Of a stretch of 64,000 bases of DNA, positions 23,760 through 33,665 are shown piece by piece. This DNA comes from Papaver somniferum (lineage: Eukaryota > Streptophyta > Magnoliopsida > Ranunculales > Papaveraceae). Made by a program: the position numbers and the translations under genes. The notes under the pieces are model-generated. The model was not told the origin of the DNA. It saw only the letters and a program-made list of their open reading frames with translations, and ran no database searches. The stretch spans positions 89,074,566-89,138,565 of the forward strand of contig NC_039359.1 in NCBI RefSeq assembly GCF_003573695.1, read 5' to 3'. The number at the start of each line of letters is the position of its first letter. The first letter of the stretch is position 1.

Positions 23760-25589
23760 GGCACCCCCGACCTAGCATGACATTTGAAAATTTTGTTTCA
23801 AAACACTTGATACTTATCACTAAACAAAGAAACATTTCTAACAACCTTTTTGATTGATTAACAACCTTTTTGATTGATAATCACGATTATATTCATTAAA
23901 TATGTATTTTGAAATGCTTTTCAACAATATAAATATCGATAGCATAATTAAATGCTTTTAGAAATATCCATGGCATTATTAGAGAGGTATGTCATTTCTA
24001 AATTTTATTATTGGTATGGTATTCATCAACCATCTAAAATTAGTTTGTGCATTATCATGACAATACCTTTGTAGTCACATTAGTACATTACTTAAGTTAT
24101 GAACAAGTAAGGTCATTTTCTCGTGTCAATATAATTCAAAAACCTCGTGATTTGCTAAAAATATTATATGGTTGTTTTAATTTTTAGTATGAAGAGTTCA
24201 TAAACACTTTATCTTATTTTGATGTTGATTTCCCACGACAATAGAATTTGAAGTCCAATTTAATGATATGGCATTAAGATTTCTGTTTATTATGAAATCT
24301 GAGATATTGGAGAAAACTAAAAGCTCTCGCTTTTCAAATTCAGAAACACGTAACAGTAGGAAAATTCAGAAGACTTCAGCGAAATGACAATTTTAGAGGC
24401 TCCGTTTATAAGCAGGTTGTTCTGGAGTATGCTACCTCATGGAGAGAAAGCATAAATTTACAATGTGTTTATCTAAATGAGGACCTTTTAAAATGTGTTG
24501 ATGAAGGTTATTGGTTATTTGCAATTTTTGTTACGTGTTTCTTTTTTAATCAATGTTTGTTAATTATTTATTTTATCTTTTTGATACATTGTATACTTTT
24601 CCTCTTTATTTAATCGGAACAGATCCCTTGACTTAATTTTTTTGACTTAATTTTCTACTTGATTTCTGCATCATGAGAAGTAAGTGGATAAATGGTTGTT
24701 AATTTTTTCTTGTTTTAAAAAATCTTATCTTGATCTTGACCAAACACTCCACTTGTATTTGACGATGGAGAAATTAAGTAGAAAAATAAGTCATGATATC
24801 ACACTTGTGAAGGAAAAATTTGAGGTTGTAAAAATGCCTTTTTAAGCCTTTATTTAAAAATAAAGGATATTCAAACTGTTCACTAATTGTATTGGGTGTA
24901 GGTGGAGTCTTAAATATTCGTTGGATATCCGCATCCATTAAATTAATGATATTTATGACCTTTCGCTGGATGCCGGAGTGAATGCGGATGCCAAACTTGA
25001 AATCTGTAATAAATTGGATTGGATGCGGATAAGATGAGAACGCTCACCCTAGTTGAACCAAAAGTTCAGTTTTTGGTTGACAAGACTCCAGAGAACACCA
25101 TGTTGTTATCATTATTCATGTTTCCAGTATACAGAACAATTCAAAATTCAAAATACATAGATTGGGTCAGATGGTCAAAATGATGTGCACACGAGTTTTC
25201 AAGACATGGTGTGATGGACAAAATTACGCAAAGTCATGAATTGGACACCTTTCCGTCGTTCTTCATGCACACCACAAACAAATTTTATGCCGACCATGTG
25301 CAGCCAAGACTTGCATACGTAGATTAGGTGCGAAACATTCACCCAAACGGACTTCAAGCAAACAGGAGTTACCGGACTCATATCGTTACTGCTTAAGAAA
25401 CTCGCACCCCTAAGTGTCTTTAATTTTGCAAAGTCATCTTTTGGTGCAAAATTAGAGGTTATCACAAAAAAAATTTAGATTTTCTCACTTAAAACGCTAC
25501 ATCAAAAAAAAAAAAAAAATTAAAACGCATGCCTTGCACGGTTTTTTTATGAGACACGCATTAACGCATTATCTGAAACAAGCAAGTTC
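23760..25589. other. Gene-free, A/T-rich stretch
   Basis: No gene is supported. A short duplication ('caacctttttgattgat') stands at about 23840-23880. The minus-strand frame 25199-25465 (88 codons) has no family motif and looks like an old transposon remnant. This is the downstream flank of the DUF247 gene, so its 3' untranslated region should lie just below 25590. Confidence 0.45.
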
Positions 25590-27173
25590 TCATTTGGTGT
25601 TGCGGTAGTGAAATGAGAGAGCTGAGTAAACGGCCTGAACGGCAGTGAGTGCGTAAAGTATAAAACCTGCAAACAATATCGAAGCCCAGTTATCGGCCAT
25701 CCATATCCATAAAGTGGAGACTTTTCCTTCTTTATCCTGATAATACTTGGTTACCTCCCTCACTATTTTAGTAGACTCATCGTCTACATCTCCCGGCACT
25801 GTATCCTTAGTGAGTTCCTTCATTACTTCAACAACATCTTCATCTCTGGCCAAGGAACTAACTATAATCCCCTGGGAACGGAGTGAACTAACATCATCCG
25901 TCGACTGAATAAGAAAATCAACGAGGTGAATGTAGGAGTTCAATTCTTTGTTGGTGCCTGCTCGAAGTTCATATGCTTTCGAATTGAAGAATCTAGGTAC
26001 CGTGTGTTGGTTGATCACGATTGAAGGAAGACTTAACGTTTTAGTACTTCTTTCAAATTTTATCCCACCATAGGTCCCAACTTTTCTAAATTTGATTCCT
26101 AACATGCTTAGCTTGGATGCAGAAATTTTTACATTGCTTTCTCCAGCGTTTGGTTGCTGATCATTTCTTTCTCCCAGCATTCCTTTAATATACATGTCTA
26201 ACAAGTGATGACCTCTGTATTTCGGCGGAGCAAGCATAAGCGAGGATAGAATGCTCTTTGCCGCCTGCATTGATGCATTGTACATGCATGTAATTGTTAT
26301 AAATACACTATATTTGTTGTTTTACTAGGGAGGTTAATTAAATCGGACCATAACTACCCCTTATCAGAGAAGGGAGATTCAGATAAAAACTACTACTAAC
26401 AAATATAGAGATATGAAAATGGATTGATGTTTAATTAGCTAGGAGTCGAGTGTTTTTACCTCTTCATTGACGCCTTCCGAGACCCTAAGCAGTGTAGAAA
26501 GTACTTTGTAAGGAATTTGGTTCTCCAACAACAACAAATCTTCCATCACATAGTTATAGTTTAAGTTATGTCCACGGTTGCCAAATATAGGGTCGATATC
26601 AGCATAATCACGGCCTGCTTGATTACCCCTTAACACATTCAAGAATTCGAAAAGGAATACTCCATCGACCAACATGAGTTTAACAAAGTCCTCATCATTT
26701 TGCCACTTCGTTATCTCTTCGACCTGCTCGTAACATCTCCTCAGTTCACCCACAATTTCCATCAGTTTATCAATGTACTGTTGTTTACTTGCCTTCATCG
26801 GAGATCTCCTAAGAAAGTGAATAAGGGCTCGTTCCTTGTGGAACTGCATGGGCTGCAAAATAGCTTTACCGTAGTGGTATGGACCAATAGACACCATTTT
26901 CGGCTCATATGCAGCTTGATCTCTTCGTTTGATATAAGTTGGAATTACGAATATTTGTAAAGGATCTTGTAACTCCACATAAAAATCTTTTCGTTCCAAG
27001 TCGAGATCATCGATCATTTCCACCAGTTTTGATGGTTTTACCAATTTTTTCTCTTTCTTCTTGTTTTTCTTGCCATCGATCCCTTGCAAAGGTTTTGAAG
27101 GTTCTCCCAATTCTATCTCTTTGTTTTTGTCTCCGACTTGCTCCAGTTTTAATGTTTCTCCCATTTCTGTCAT
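25590..27173 (-). CDS. DUF247 (UPF0481) family protein, two exons
   Basis: Two exons are supported: 27173-26460 and 26264-25590. The intron (195 bases) starts GTAAAA and ends GCAG, and both exons join in phase 0, giving about 462 residues, within the usual 400-500 of the family. Near residues 75-120 it has the DUF247 start: IFVIPTYIKRRDQAAYEPKM, VSIGPYHYGK and QFHKERALIHFLRR. LLLLENQIPYKVL near residue 218 is the conserved LENQiP motif. The C-terminus has a membrane segment (WASILFAGFILYALTAVQAV), so it is probably a tail-anchored membrane protein. A Lys/Glu-rich N-terminal extension precedes the domain. Biochemical function is not known; in grasses DUF247 genes sit at self-incompatibility loci, but no such role follows here. 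It is the only clear host gene in the window. Confidence 0.9.
26265..26459 (-). other. Intron of the DUF247 gene
   Basis: On the minus strand the donor is GAG|GTAAAA and the acceptor ATGCAG|GCGG. Without splicing the first exon would run eight more codons to a stop, so splicing is needed to reach the C-terminal half. Many DUF247 genes are intronless, so this intron is worth noting. Confidence 0.8.
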
Positions 27174-27653
27174 TTTTGTTTCTTTCTTGTTTTTGTTTTT
27201 CTCAAGAACCTTAGAAAATGCTTCCTAACTTGACTTCAGAAGAGTGAATAGTATCGGTGCTACTGCAAATATCAAACATGGATGCAATCTGAACGCGTAT
27301 ACTCAAGAATATTAAAACAAAATTATTAGAGAATAGTCAGACTATATTTTTTAAATTAAGATTGGGAAAGTGCAAAAATGTGGTGTGTGTGTATAATAAA
27401 ATTTGATGCTCTAATATGATAACAATTTCTTGAATCGGAGACTTTTGCTGCTATATTTTATCAAATTATCTGCTGGTGGATGGCGGCACGTCCAAAATGC
27501 ACATGCCATGCTGATATCTGGTGGCTGGGACTAGAATTGTTGCATTTCGTGTTTCAGTTTTCACGTTGATTCGATTACACTTTCTTCACATTAGACGATG
27601 GACCATTGCACATGATAAGTACATCAATCATGGAAACGACAGGTCAAAGAAGA
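27174..27653. other. Upstream flank of DUF247
   Basis: This stretch should hold the DUF247 promoter and 5' untranslated region on the minus strand. It is A/T-rich. I could not pick one TATA box with confidence. The copia 3' LTR begins immediately beyond it, so the transposon sits about 0.5 kb upstream of the gene start. Confidence 0.4.
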
Positions 27654-27840
27654 TGAAGATTTTTTATTATTGAAAAGTTTGGTATACAAAACAGGTTTTC
27701 CCTAAGATAAATAGGAAGAGATCCTAAACTGATTTTTATGGGCAAATCTAACAAATTTACACCTATTAAATATCTTTCCTAACTAACATAATACGTAATC
27801 ATATATGCAGTATACATAAATATATACATATCTCCTAATA
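27654..27840 (-). repeat. Probable copia 3' LTR
   Basis: On the minus strand the polypurine tract AAGGGGAG (27848-27841) is followed by TATTAGGAGATATG, where the LTR should start with TG. The tail contains 'caataataaaaaatcttca' and may end with CA at 27654. A length of about 187 bases is normal for copia LTRs. The far end is uncertain, as no 5' LTR is available to compare. Confidence 0.45.
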
Positions 27841-27847
27841 CTCCCCT

Positions 27848-28730
27848 TCAAATTGGAACATAGAGATCAGAAATATTAAATATATACTTGTGAAGAAGCA
27901 GTTCAAACTGAGAACGTCCAAGAGCTTTGGTGAAAATGACTGCAAGTTGAGTGATTGTGCGAACATGAGACGTAATAATAACACATGACTGAATTTGATC
28001 GCGTACATGGTAACAATCAATCTCAATATGTTTGGTGCGCTCATGAAAAACATGATTAACAGCAATATGAAGGGCGGATTGACTATCACAGTAAAGACGC
28101 ATAGGCTGGGAGTGAACCACACCTAGAGATTTCAATAACGCCTTTAGCCACGTGAGATCACTACATGTATGAGCCATGGAACGGTACTCGGCCTCAGCAG
28201 AAGAACGAGATACTGTGTGTTTCTTTGTCTTCCAAGAAATAGGTGAGCCTCCCAAACAAATATAGTAACCAGTAAGAGAACGACGACTAAGAGGGAAGGA
28301 GGCCTAATCAGAGTCACAATAAGCAGTAAGATGAAGAGCACTATCCTTGTATAGCACAATCCCTTGACCTGGATGGCCCTTTAGATAACGAAGAACTCGG
28401 AGAGCAGCTTCCCAATGATATACCCGGGGAGATTCCATAAATTGAGCCAATACATGAACCGAATAACACAATTCAGGACGCGTAATGGTCAATAAATCAA
28501 GCGCCAATAAGTCGACGAGACTGGGATGAATCAGAATACATAGGTCCTTCATCTAGAGTTAAGCGATGATGTTGATCAATTGGTGAAGAGGCTGGTTTGG
28601 CTCCAAGAAGTCCAGTCTCAGACAAAATATCCAAGGTGTATTTCCGTTGAGATAAAAATAGACCATCAGCTCCTTGAGATATTTCAATACCTAGAAAATA
28701 CTTGAGAGTACCCAAATTTTCGTATGAAAA
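27848..28730 (-). pseudogene. Copia RT end and RNase H
   Basis: Three overlapping frames carry the chain. The first (28715-28497) has GTLKYFLGIEISQGADGLFL and QRKYTLDIL. The next (about 28500-28304) has TRPELCYSVHVLAQFM and EAALRVLRYLKG. The last (28255-27848) is RNase H: ISWKTKKHTVSRSSAEAEYR, then RLYCDSQSALHIAVN and HERTKHIEIDCYHVRDQI. The end of the frame lies just before the polypurine tract, the normal end of a copia polyprotein. Two frame changes break it. Confidence 0.88.
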
Positions 28731-29656
28731 CAGCGGCTTAAATATGTTTTAAAAGCAGTAATAGCAGTGGAATTATTCCCAGCAATAATTGAGTTGCCCA
28801 CATAGACAAGTACATTAATGGAATTCTCACCTCATTAGGATAAATAGAAAATAATCATCATAAGACTAAACAAACCAAAAATCTTAAAAGCACATGCAAT
28901 CTTAGAAAACCAATTAGGAGGAGCTTGACGAAATCATATAGAGATTTATGGAGTTGACACACTTTACCAAGAGTATCAGTCGAATATCCAGGAAGAAGTT
29001 TCATATATACTTCCTCACCAAGATCCCCATGTAGAAAGACATTGTAAACATCCATTTGATGTAACTCCCAAATAACAAGCAAATGCGACTGCTAAAAATG
29101 TTCTAACCGAAACCATTTTAGCTACGCGAGCAAATATTTCATGATAATCCACCCCTTCTACTTTTTTATTCCCAAGGACAACCAAGTGAGCCTTATACCG
29201 CTTGACAGTATCATCTGAATTAAAATTAATTTTGTAAACCCATTTACAACCAATAGCCTTCTTCCCTGGGGGCAGATCAGTAATAGATAACGTACAATTC
29301 TTATCAAGAGCACAAATTTCCTTAAACATAGATACACGCCAAACGGGAAGACGAACACCTTCATCATAACTAGTAGGTTCTTTAAGAGTAGTAATCGCCG
29401 CAAAAAAACGAGTATGATTTGCAGAAAAATTTGCACAAGACACGTAATTAAATATGGGATAAGACGTGCCCGAGGTCGTTGACGAGTGAGTTGTGGAGGA
29501 GCCGGGGTCCATTGCTTTGACAGAGTTGCATATATAATTCTTTAACTGAGTATTAGGTACCCGAGACTGTACACTACGTCGAACTTCCTTATCAGAGATA
29601 TCGTTGACAACCTTTGGCGTAATGTTGTCATATATGGGAGTACTATCAGAATTCAT
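28731..29656 (-). pseudogene. Copia reverse transcriptase, active site altered
   Basis: The frame 29656-29015 has the RT start: LPPGKKAIGCKWVYKI, RYKAHLVVLGNK and VEGVDYHEIFARVAKM. The next (29082-28858) has HQMDVYNVFLHGDLGEEVYM and KVCQLHKSLYD. At 28804-28793 the YVDD active-site motif reads YVGN, so both catalytic Asp residues are lost. Frame changes near 29060 and 28900 also break the chain. This RT cannot be active. Confidence 0.85.
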
Positions 29657-30115
29657 CCCTGACCCATTCTGCAGAATATCACTATTGGGCGAAATAAAAT
29701 TTCACCTGTAACATTCAGTGGAGAAAGTAAAGTTTCTGACACTTATTTTGAAGAGTCGGCAGAAGAGACTAACAAACTACTAGACTTTTCTGTCTCCTGA
29801 AACTGTTGACACGTTCGAGTACTGCCACCATACTTTTCTGTCATTTGAAAATGACACGTTCGATTACTGCAACCTTCTGAAGCTCGTACCCCAGAAGGTT
29901 CATCTATTCTGACAGGATCTGCAGTCCCTTGTGAAATACCAGCAGAATTTTCTAAAGCTTTTGACACACCACCATACTTTTCTGTTTCCAGACACAACTG
30001 AAGTTTGTCCCTTGTCCCTGACTACAGAAATAATTGGTTTGTATTCATACCATCTGCATTGGCTGGTACCCAGCAGACGTTTCTGTTCTCACACGGCCTG
30101 CATTAGCTGGTACCC
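29657..30115 (-). pseudogene. Copia integrase-RT linker remnant
   Basis: A Ser/Glu-rich frame (29997-29743) and flanking sequence occupy the place of the poorly conserved linker between integrase and RT. Repeated words such as 'gaaaagt' plus 'ctggtaccagc' occur. I see no domain. The region ends exactly at the target duplication of the inserted solo LTR. Confidence 0.5.
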
Positions 30116-30259
30116 TGTTGATGGTGGTTTTCAGTTCAGGACTAAAATTGTGAAGCTTTGTATTCAATGCGATGTCATCCTGTAAAGGAATAAAAGCCAT
30201 TTGAAAGTAATGAGTGCATAAATCTCTTCGCTCACAGATGTATTGAGCAATTCAATATA

Positions 30260-30282
30260 TTTGTATATATATATATATATAA
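30260..30282 (+). repeat. AT microsatellite in the solo LTR
   Basis: A run of alternating T and A follows 'tttgta'. It is a simple dinucleotide repeat of about ten units. Confidence 0.8.
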
Positions 30283-30859
30283 TTCACTCAGAATGGTGCA
30301 TACAACAACAATCACAAATATTCTATGAATTTTATCTTTCACCGGCATTATCCTCTAATGCATTGCCCGTCTAGTATTTGCATGTGCTATGTTCCCTAGC
30401 GGAACTCTCAATATTGGCATGACATGACGATTAGTGTTCACTCGCAGCGGAGTAGCACGAATCTCCCGAAATGTCTGTCATGAGATCTGCATGAAAACAC
30501 TCACGCGAGCTACACCACTCTCTAATAAAGACATTTCCGTGTCAACGAGCTTTTAATTAAAAAGTCAGCACGATCGACGCGCTTAAATTTCTTAAGGAAA
30601 ACCTAGACTGTCCATGTCAGTCTTAAAAAGAAATCACGACCACACGATTTGGCCAGTCGATTAAATAAGCTTAGCCTCTTCCCAAAGGAACTAGGCAATC
30701 TCCATGATGTCCACTGGCTGGCCCACTAACACCCCAGCCGATCGGAATCCCTTTAGTTCACACTAACATCCCTAATCGCTAGCCAGAAATAGGCTAGTTG
30801 CGCTATTAAAAGAGAAGCTCAATGAACTAAGACCGACCATAACGGTCTCAAACCCATCA

Positions 30860-31560
30860 CATCTGTCCAACTTAGCCAGCCTAGTTGGACGGTTTATATA
30901 TTCTTTCAAACGATCAAAGCGGTATAGTTATGATCACTGGCGACTCGCCTTCATCCTTGGTCGGTCGAACTACACATAGCAATCCAGGAGCGCGTCAAAC
31001 TGTTTTCCCAAAGTAGGGTGACCGCGTGTTCTTAGTCAGCAGCATTACACAACTTCTACAAATCGATCACGGCCGTCCATCTTCGCCAGCCTAGTCGGAC
31101 GGCCTAGATCTAATTTCAGGTGGCCAATGAGGTGCTGGCATGCTCGCCGGCAACCCATCTTTATGTGTACTCAATCGACTTGTCCAAATCAGCGACAAAC
31201 ACCCCAAATCTTTTAGCTAAAATAGGGTTGGCCACACGGCTTCTAAACCCTAATTTGAATCAATGGCAGTAAACAACTGCCGCAAATCATCTCGTCCATC
31301 CAACTTCGCTATCCTAGTCGGATGGTCTAGATTTATTTTCAGGAGGCCGACAGGGTAATGCCGCGATCACCGGCCATCCCTCCTTCACATGGAACGATCG
31401 TCCAAGTCATGGCTCGTTCATAGGGTTCCCAAACAATCAATCAAAAGTGGTCATTCGTGCTACTTGTATGATTCAACATCAGTGATTAACTGCCGCAAAT
31501 CGTCTCATCCACTCAACTTGGCTAGCCGATTTAAACGGTTCAGATCTAATTTGGATCTAC
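30860..31560 (+). repeat. Diverged array of about 214-bp units
   Basis: A phrase built on 'gtccaacttagccagcctagtcggacgg' in varying forms occurs with centres at about 30877, 31087, 31310 and 31523, so the spacing is about 210-222 bases. Each unit also holds 'gccgcaaatc' and 'aaaccctaattt'-like words. These resemble words of the 214-bp array in the LTRs at 6873 and 14670. Confidence 0.6.
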
Positions 31561-32544
31561 CGATAGGATTTTAGAATGGCTACCAGTCTCCACTCTCCTA
31601 TAGGGATTGATCGGCCACTCCCTGGGATGCGTGTGTAGCTCCTACCAACTCCTTGAAAGAGGGCGGTCACCCTCCTTTAAGATACTAACCCCCGCGACTA
31701 ACTCAGACGAGTTCTGAAACAATGATGTTTCATGAACATCGATCATTTTCAATTGCTTGTTTAAAAGCGATGCTTTATATGCATCGACTACAAAACGATG
31801 TTTTATAAATATTTATTCCACAAATAGTTTTGTTATTTGACATAAAAGCACCATATGCTGCTTTAAGCGGAAAGTCACACGACTTGGTCCACTTACTCGA
31901 GACATCAAACATGTCACAAACTAGGAGATGCTTACTGAGGTATTGGTATGGTGGTTTACGGCGTGCGGCGTGCAACGCTCCCATTACGATAAAGTTTCAA
32001 GAAAGAACGGACGATTAACAGCAATGAGGGAGTAGTGGATGAAAGGGTGACCGGTCTTCCCACATAATACAAACGTGATGGTCACCACCTTTTGTACAAC
32101 CCCACTTCTCCACTACTTAACTGCCTCTCCACTTCCTACGAGATCAGGGGTGCGCTCAATGACTTGTATAAATAGGCTTTTCCACCTATTTTTGAGGACA
32201 AGGGTGATCAACATAAGTATCCAGAAAACACCAAGAACTGATAAGCTTACATTCTGCAAGCCAGTTCCACATTCTGATACAAGCTACATCTTCGTAATTC
32301 AACATTCTGATCTCAAACACCTTCTTTGCTTCCCTCCCTAAGATCAACCTTTGTCCTTCACTTTGTGACCAAATTTAATCTGGAATGACCATTTCTTAGT
32401 TTAGGCCAGAGTCTTACAGGTTGATATCTCGAATCTAAAAGTACTCATGTACAGTACATTTGTTTAGGGTTTGAATTCGTTTCTCATCAACACACCCAAA
32501 TTTACCAAAAACAGCAGAATCAATTTTTACCCCAAAACGTACCC

Positions 32545-33505
32545 CAACAAACTTTTCTGTTCCCACACTATCTGCACAGATTACCGACCAATCATCCAGG
32601 CCAATATAACATTCTTTATCATTATTATCCTCATTATTAGTATCTAAAGAATCCATGTAAGGAATCACGAGACACACAAAAAAAAAATTGTTTCCAAATC
32701 AAACAACCGCCAAGCTTTTTTCCATAAGCATAACCAAAAAATATACAACGTCTACTCTGTGGATTAAACTTGTTTCAATCACGGGGGACAAAACTTGCAT
32801 AACACAAACATCCAAATACTCGAATAAGAGAATAAGTAGGAGGCTTTCTATATAACAGTTCATATGGAGTTTTACCATTAATCAAGGTAGTAGGCGTCCG
32901 ATTAATAATATAAGCCGCATTTAGAATGCATTCCCCCCAAAATCGAAGAGGTGAATTTTCTTGAAATCGCAAAGCGCGCGCCACATTTAATATATGACGA
33001 TGTTTGTGTTCTACTCGCCCATTTTGTTGTGGTGTATCCACACATGAAGTTTGAAATTCTATTCTTTGTTCTGAAAAAAATGGAATCAATAAATGAAATT
33101 CCGCACCATTATCACTGCGAACCTGCTTAATTTTTCTATCAAATTGTGTCTTAGCTATAGCACAAAAATCCTGGAAATTCTGCACCACCTCAGTTTTATG
33201 TGCCACTAAACCCAGACATAACGAGAGTAATCATCAACAATAGTAAGAAAATAGTGTGCACCACAAGAAGACGAAGTACGATACGGACCCCATACGTCAC
33301 AATGAATTAAATTGAAGATGTCATTAGCTTTATTCTCACTAATAGGAAAACTAGCCCTAGTTTGTTTAGCCTTGAAACAAGTATCACATGGTTCATCGAG
33401 AAAATTCTGAAAATTAACTTTATTCAGACCAAGTAGCAAAGAAATAGTCTTATTAGAAGGTGATAGGCTTTCGGAACTGCCTATATTTAATAACCGCAAT
33501 CGCAC
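32545..33505 (-). pseudogene. Copia integrase
   Basis: The frame 33505-33206 has the pre-integrase zinc motif end (CDTCFKAKQTRASFP) and the integrase start (IHCDVWGPY, then YFLTIVDDYSRYVWV). A frame change at about 33205 leads to the frame 33206-32775 with VRSDNGAEFHL, TPQQNGRVEHKHRHILNVAR and FWGECILNAAYIINRTPT. The catalytic D, D and E are all visible. Further down, on to 32650, are CIFFGYAYGKK-like words of the region after the core. Integrase would insert the cDNA into the host chromosome. The frameshift means this copy is dead. Confidence 0.88.
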
Positions 33506-33665
33506 GGTGTCTAACTAGTAGACAGAGGCAAGTACGGGTCGAACCCATAGGGAGCGGTGAGAATATTGTAATCAATATCTCTAATCAATTAACCAATAAA
33601 AGATGTTTTTGATATTTTTAGAATCGTAAAAACAAAGAAAATAAATTAAACTAATAAAATAAATC
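33506..33665. other. Junction sequence between two elements
   Basis: The copia frame is cut off near 33505 and followed by 'gacagaggcaagtacgggtc' and A/T-rich sequence, up to the next LTR. It is probably part of another decayed repeat whose other side may continue at 46595. No gene is present. Confidence 0.4.

Larger units (their letters stand above)
30116..32539 (+). mobile_element. Solo LTR of the 10.6-kb family, inserted in copia
   Basis: It begins TGTTGATGGTGG and ends CCCCAAAACG, where family members end CA. TACCC flanks it on both sides (30111-30115 and 32540-32544), an exact five-base target duplication, which implies that the last base has mutated from A to G. Blocks shared with the LTRs at 6873 and 14670 include the first 50 bases, 'acttgtataaatagg', 'cattctga' groups and the final 'ttaccaaaaacagcagaa'. 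It has no CATGCC arrays. Instead it carries an array with a period of about 214 bases (about 30860-31560). No internal region is present. Confidence 0.88.
27654..33505 (-). mobile_element. Ty1/copia retrotransposon, broken and interrupted
   Basis: Reading on the minus strand from 33505, the order is pre-integrase zinc motif, integrase, RT and RNase H, which is the Ty1/copia order. The gag, protease, primer site and 5' LTR are missing on the 33.5-kb side. The 3' end shows a polypurine tract (27848-27841) and a short LTR-like tail. A 2.4-kb solo LTR sits between integrase and RT. Stops and frameshifts break every domain. Confidence 0.85.

Noticed and set aside
25199..25465. 88-codon minus-strand frame below DUF247
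   Set aside because: It has no motif and no splice link to the DUF247 exons, and the gene already ends at a stop at 25590.
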